Shown here in pieces: positions 60,493 through 64,000 of a stretch of 64,000 nt of DNA. Each line of letters begins with the position of its first letter. Within the stretch, counting starts at the first letter, position 1. The stretch is taken from NCBI RefSeq assembly GCF_000164865.1, contig NC_014618.1, forward strand, positions 1,612,001 to 1,676,000, given 5' to 3'. A model generated the notes under the pieces. It did not search any database. It was not told where the DNA came from and saw only the letters and a list, made by a program, of their open reading frames with translations. The stretch is from [Enterobacter] lignolyticus SCF1 (GTDB lineage: Bacteria > Pseudomonadota > Gammaproteobacteria > Enterobacterales > Enterobacteriaceae). The translations under genes and the position numbers were made by a program.

Positions 60493-61420
60493 ATTTCACC
60501 AGGTAACGAAGCGCTTCGGCGGACAGGCGGCGGTAAAAAATCTCGACCTGCACCTGCGGGAAGGCGCATTTTCAGTGCTCATTGGCACGTCCGGTTCAGG
60601 GAAGTCGACGACGCTTAAAATGATCAACCGGCTCGAGGAGCACGACAGCGGCGTGCTGCGTTTTGCCGGAGAGGATATCCGCCAGCTGCCGGTGCTGGCG
60701 CTGCGCCGCCGGATGGGGTACGCCATACAGTCTATCGGCCTGTTTCCGCACTGGACGGTGGCGCAGAATATCGCCACGGTGCCGCAGCTGCAAAAATGGT
60801 CGCGGCAAAAAATTCGCGATCGTATCGACGAGCTGATGGCGCTGCTGAATCTCGACCCGCAGCTGCGCGAGCGCTATCCGCACCAGCTTTCCGGCGGGCA
60901 GCAGCAGCGCGTCGGGGTGGCGCGCGCGCTGGCGGCCAACCCGGAGGTGCTGCTGATGGACGAGCCGTTCGGCGCGCTAGACCCGGTCACCCGCGGCGCC
61001 CTGCAGCAGGAGATGCGGCGTATTCACCAGCTTCTCGGGCGCACCATTGTGCTGGTCACTCACGACATTGACGAAGCCCTGCGTCTGGCCGACCACCTGG
61101 TGCTGATGAACGACGGCGAAGTGGTGCAGCAGGGCACGCCGCTGTCGATGCTGACCGCGCCGAAAAACGACTTTGTCCGCGCCTTCTTCGGGCAGAGCGA
61201 GCTTGGCGTGCGGCTGCTCTCCCTGCGGGACGTACGCGGCTTTGTCCGCGAGAACGAGCTGTGCGCCGGGGAGCCGCTGCGGGCGTCAATGTCGCTGCGC
61301 GATGCGCTGTCGAAGTTTGTTGAAACCCGCAGCCAGCGGCTGCCGGTGCTGGATGATGCCGGGACGCCGTGCGGGACGCTGCACTTTGCCGATCTGCTGC
61401 GCGAGGAGGCCGGCGCGTGA
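60485..61420 (+). CDS. yehX: Osmoprotectant ABC importer, ATP-binding protein YehX
   Basis: ATPase of the ProV/OpuCA type, 311 residues. Walker A is IGTSGSGKSTTLK, Q-loop MGYAIQSIGLFPHW, signature LSGGQQQRVGVARAL and Walker B LLMDEPFGALDP with switch histidine in VTHDIDEAL. The C-terminal part is a single CBS-like region (SMSLRDALSKFVETRSQRLPVLDDAG). It overlaps yehY by 8 nt and yehW by 4 nt. Confidence 0.95.
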   Translation: MIEFHQVTKRFGGQAAVKNLDLHLREGAFSVLIGTSGSGKSTTLKMINRLEEHDSGVLRFAGEDIRQLPVLALRRRMGYAIQSIGLFPHWTVAQNIATVPQLQKWSRQKIRDRIDELMALLNLDPQLRERYPHQLSGGQQQRVGVARALAANPEVLLMDEPFGALDPVTRGALQQEMRRIHQLLGRTIVLVTHDIDEALRLADHLVLMNDGEVVQQGTPLSMLTAPKNDFVRAFFGQSELGVRLLSLRDVRGFVRENELCAGEPLRASMSLRDALSKFVETRSQRLPVLDDAGTPCGTLHFADLLREEAGA

Positions 61421-62154
61421 AGATAATCCGCGATCCGCTGGCGTGGCTGCTGGCGCTGTTTGTCTTTCTGGTTTTCGCCATGCCCTACAGCGCGCCGCTG
61501 TTCAGCGCATTATTCCCCCAGCTGCCGCGCCCGCTGTACCAGCAGCAAAGCTTCTGGTCGCTGACGCTGGCGCATTTCTGGTTGGTGGGCGTTTCCAGCG
61601 CGATTGCGCTGCTGGTGGGCGTCGGGGCGGGCATTCTGGTGACCCGTGACGCCGGGCGTGAATTTCGTACGCTGGTGGGGACCATTGCCGCGATGGGGCA
61701 GACGTTTCCGCCGGTCGCGGTGCTGGCTATCGCCGTGCCGGTGATGGGGTTCGGGCAGGAGCCGGCGATCATCGCGCTTATCCTCTACGGCGTGCTGCCG
61801 ATACTGCAGGGCACGCTGGCCGGACTGGTGTCCGTGCCCGCCGGTGCGGTGGCGGTGGCGCAGGGTATGGGGATGAACGGCTGGCAGCGGCTGACGAAAG
61901 TCGAGCTGCCGCTGGCGGCCCCGGTGATTATCGCCGGGGTGAGAACGTCGGTGATCATTAATATCGGCACGGCGACCATTGCCTCTACCGTCGGGGCGAA
62001 CACCCTCGGGACGCCGATCATTATCGGTCTGAGCGGGTTTAATACCGCCTATGTTATCCAGGGGGCGGTACTGGTGGCGCTAGCCGCTATCGTGGTCGAT
62101 CGGCTGTTTGAACGGCTCGCCCGGGTCTTCAGCCGACACCACCGCGAACAATAA
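61417..62154 (+). CDS. yehW: Osmoprotectant ABC importer, permease YehW
   Basis: Second permease of YehWXYZ, 245 residues with about six helices; the coupling loop reads AVAQGMGMNGWQRLTKVELPLAAPV. The start is GTG at 61417, with GAGGAGG at about 8 nt and a GTGA overlap with the yehX stop; this gives a beginning (KIIRDPLAWLLALF) like E. coli YehW. Its last 26 nt are overlapped on the other strand by yohO. Confidence 0.94.
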   Translation: MKIIRDPLAWLLALFVFLVFAMPYSAPLFSALFPQLPRPLYQQQSFWSLTLAHFWLVGVSSAIALLVGVGAGILVTRDAGREFRTLVGTIAAMGQTFPPVAVLAIAVPVMGFGQEPAIIALILYGVLPILQGTLAGLVSVPAGAVAVAQGMGMNGWQRLTKVELPLAAPVIIAGVRTSVIINIGTATIASTVGANTLGTPIIIGLSGFNTAYVIQGAVLVALAAIVVDRLFERLARVFSRHHREQ

Positions 62155-62242
62155 AGGAATAGCCCGCGAGCATCACGCCGCTGATGCCGCCGATGGCCAT
62201 CAGAACGAACAGGGTGATCACAGCCGCTTTGGCAGGTTTCAT
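62129..62242 (-). CDS. yohO: Small membrane protein YohO
   Basis: A 37-residue protein, MKPAKAAVITLFVLMAIGGI at its start and ending VRGGVG, forming one transmembrane helix (about 6-31) with basic residues at both ends. It resembles E. coli YohO (35 residues, ...GGVMLAGYTFILR...). AAGGAG lies 7 nt before the ATG, excellent for so short a gene. Its 3' end overlaps the end of yehW by 26 nt in antisense orientation. It lies 58 nt downstream of mlrA on the same strand. Function unknown. Confidence 0.85.
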   Translation of the reverse strand: MKPAKAAVITLFVLMAIGGISGVMLAGYSFIVRGGVG

Positions 62243-62300
62243 GATGTGCTCCTTTTGTTAATCTGGCGATTATATCGTGAAGCACGCTTGTTAATGAAAC

Positions 62301-63032
62301 TTAATTTCTGAGATCCCAGACGTTCATCCCCTGGTCATGCCACTGCTGCAGCTGCTCCTGCTGCCCGGCGGCAGGAACGTCGCCGCACCATACCAGCAGC
62401 GTCTGACCGACGAACAGCTCCGGGCGCAGCTGGCACACGGGGTGCGCCAGGATGTCAACGCGCCATCCCTGCTCGCAGGCAATCCAGCCTTCAAGCCACA
62501 GGCGGGTGGTGTCGGTGATATTCCAGCCGACCACCAGCGCGTCGTTGCCCGGCCGTTTTCGCGCGGCGGCGAGGTGCTGCGATACCGCGTTAATCAGCAC
62601 GCCGTCCAGTACGCCGAGCAGCGCCTGAAGGGTGGGCTGCGGGCTTTGCAGCCGCAGGCGCAGCGGGTTGAACAGGTGAGGCACCAGCGTCTGGGCGGGA
62701 TAATCGCGGCTGCGCTCTTTGATCCACATCCGCAGACGGTTGAGGTTGCCGGTGTGCAGGAAATGCAGCAGCGTTTCCTGATGCTCGCGCCAGCCGCCAT
62801 GGTGTTCGCCGCCCCCTTCGCTCAGCAGGTTTTTTACCTTACTGACCTGCACGCCGGTGCCGATCCAGCGCTTAATTTCCTGGATCCTGTCGATATCGTG
62901 TTCGTTGAACAGGCGGTGCCCGCCGTCCGTACGCTGCGGTTTCAGCAGCCCGTAGCGCCGTTGCCAGGCGCGGAGGGTAACCGGGTTGATATCGCAAAGC
63001 AGAGCCACTTCGCCGATGGTGTAAAGCGCCAT
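62301..63032 (-). CDS. mlrA: MerR-family regulator MlrA
   Basis: Transcriptional activator of csgD, hence of curli and biofilm matrix, in the RpoS/c-di-GMP cascade. It has 243 residues, same as E. coli: an N-terminal MerR winged HTH (YTIGEVALLCDINPVTLRAWQRRYGLLKP) and a C-terminal B12-binding-like domain without an obvious cobalamin histidine motif. AAGGTGAAAG precedes the ATG. In E. coli its activity is held by the PdeR/DgcM pair, linking it in theme to pdeN. Divergent from btsS. Confidence 0.96.
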   Translation of the reverse strand: MALYTIGEVALLCDINPVTLRAWQRRYGLLKPQRTDGGHRLFNEHDIDRIQEIKRWIGTGVQVSKVKNLLSEGGGEHHGGWREHQETLLHFLHTGNLNRLRMWIKERSRDYPAQTLVPHLFNPLRLRLQSPQPTLQALLGVLDGVLINAVSQHLAAARKRPGNDALVVGWNITDTTRLWLEGWIACEQGWRVDILAHPVCQLRPELFVGQTLLVWCGDVPAAGQQEQLQQWHDQGMNVWDLRN

Positions 63033-63245
63033 TCTTTCACCTTAACAGACGTGTCCTGAGTTTAAGGGTAGTCGCAGATGGCGGAAATCGGAAAAATCGC
63101 TTGTTTTTTGCGCTATTCAACGGGCGATGAAGGGAGAGATTTGTGATCGTTCGCAGGTTTTTCTGGTTTTGCCCGGGACGTCAAAGAAAGTAAACCGGCG
63201 ACGGTGTATGTTACGCCCTTTCATAAGCCGTGTGGTTGTGTGGGT

Positions 63246-64000
63246 ATGTACGAGTTTAATCTGGTGCTGCTGCTGCTTCAGCAGATGTGCGTGTTTTTGG
63301 TTATTGCCTGGCTGATGAGCAAAACGCGGCTGTTCATCCCGCTGATGCAGGTGACCGTCCGGCTGCCGCATAAATTCCTCTGCTATGTCGTATTTTCCAT
63401 TTTTTGCATTATGGGAACCTGGTTTGGTTTGCATATTGAAGACTCCATCGCCAATACCCGGGCTATCGGCGCGGTAATGGGCGGGCTGCTCGGCGGCCCG
63501 GTCGTCGGCGGGCTGGTTGGGCTTACCGGCGGGCTTCACCGTTACTCGATGGGCGGTATGACCGCCCTGAGCTGCATGATCTCCACCATTGTCGAAGGGC
63601 TGCTGGGCGGCCTGGTGCACAGCGTGCTGGTGCGTCGCGGCCGCAGCGACAAGGTGTTCAACCCGCTGACCGCAGGCGCCATCACCTTTGTGGCGGAGCT
63701 GGTGCAGATGCTGATCATTTTGCTTATCGCCCGGCCGTTTCACGACGCCCTGCATCTGGTGCAGAGCATCGCCGCGCCGATGATGGTGACCAATACCGTC
63801 GGCGCGGCCCTGTTTATGCGCATCCTGCTCGATAAGCGGGCGATGTTTGAGAAGTACACCTCGGCGTTCTCCGCCACCGCGCTGAAGGTGGCGGCCTCGA
63901 CGGAGGGGATACTGCGCCAGGGGTTTAACGAAGAAAACAGCATGAAGGTCGCCCAGGTGCTGATCCAGGAGCTGGACATCGGCGCGGTGGCGATAACCGA
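63246..64000 (+). CDS. btsS: Pyruvate-sensing histidine kinase BtsS, 3' end outside window
   Basis: LytS-type sensor kinase (YehU) that with BtsR responds to external pyruvate and induces the pyruvate transporter BtsT. The frame runs open from the ATG at 63246 to the window end, giving the first 251 residues of a protein of about 561. It begins MYEFNLVLLLLQQMCVFLV, followed by the six-helix 5TM-LYT domain with GGLLGGPVVGGLVGLTGGLHR and the beginning of the GAF domain (KVAASTEGILRQGFNEENSM). The kinase part is not in the window. It matches E. coli BtsS closely. The ribosome-binding site is weak. Confidence 0.94.
   Translation, partial: MYEFNLVLLLLQQMCVFLVIAWLMSKTRLFIPLMQVTVRLPHKFLCYVVFSIFCIMGTWFGLHIEDSIANTRAIGAVMGGLLGGPVVGGLVGLTGGLHRYSMGGMTALSCMISTIVEGLLGGLVHSVLVRRGRSDKVFNPLTAGAITFVAELVQMLIILLIARPFHDALHLVQSIAAPMMVTNTVGAALFMRILLDKRAMFEKYTSAFSATALKVAASTEGILRQGFNEENSMKVAQVLIQELDIGAVAIT

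Noticed and set aside
1..64000. CRISPR arrays, insertion sequences, prophage genes, tRNA or rRNA genes
   Set aside because: No regular spaced repeats, transposase or phage protein signatures, or RNA gene sequences were seen on either strand.

Overview
Organism: the window is chromosomal DNA from a GC-rich member of the Enterobacteriaceae. From memory of E. coli K-12, nearly every gene and most of the gene order match the bcr - yej - mepS - yei - fru - psu - nfo - lysP - cirA - folE - galS/mgl - preTA - cdd - yoh - pbpG - dld - bglX - osmF - mlrA - btsS block, usually at identical protein lengths. The high GC and several loci absent from K-12 fit the Enterobacter/Klebsiella/Kosakonia/Leclercia side of the family better than Escherichia or Salmonella. 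The genus cannot be fixed from this sequence alone.

Layout. 0-9.4 kb: 3' part of bcr, yejG, the yejABEF oligopeptide/microcin C ABC importer, the c-di-GMP phosphodiesterase pdeN (rtn) and the murein endopeptidase mepS. 9.4-16.2 kb: a 625-bp gap holding a decayed relic of lpxT, the zinc GTPase gene yeiR with a Zur-like box, a divergent yeiQ/uxuA pair for hexuronate breakdown, efpL (yeiP), yeiW and setB. 16.2-25.9 kb: fruBKA behind two Cra operators, psuKGT for pseudouridine breakdown behind a long perfect palindrome, then nfo-yeiI. 25.9-34 kb: yeiH/yeiE divergent pair, lysP, Fur-controlled cirA, yeiG and an extra YbfB-type MFS gene. 34-41 kb: folE-yeiB, galS and mglBAC with Gal and CRP operators. 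41-47.3 kb: preT-preA plus a DUF1097 membrane gene, sanA, cdd and yohJK. 47.3-55.8 kb: dusC, a methyltransferase, an intact mdtQ outer-membrane factor, yohD, yohC, pbpG, a GNAT acetyltransferase and dld. 55.8-64 kb: bglX, the osmF-yehYXW osmoprotectant transporter, the tiny membrane gene yohO, mlrA and the 5' part of btsS.

How the genes work together: the window is mainly carbon and nucleoside scavenging under CRP, Cra, GalS and CytR control (fructose, methyl-galactosides, pseudouridine, cytidine, pyrimidine reduction, hexuronates), mixed with envelope upkeep (mepS, pbpG, sanA, yohD, mdtQ) and housekeeping enzymes (folE, nfo, dusC, efpL). Relative to K-12 the apparent additions are uxuA beside yeiQ, the YbfB-type MFS gene, the DUF1097 gene, the methyltransferase and the GNAT gene. 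The apparent losses are lpxT (a relic remains), yeiL, yeiS and yohF.

I see no CRISPR array, prophage, insertion sequence, rRNA or tRNA. I do not see a wholly new multi-gene system. The most unusual signals are the lpxT relic, the regulatory palindromes, the uxuA/yeiQ pairing and the probable CTG start of yejA.
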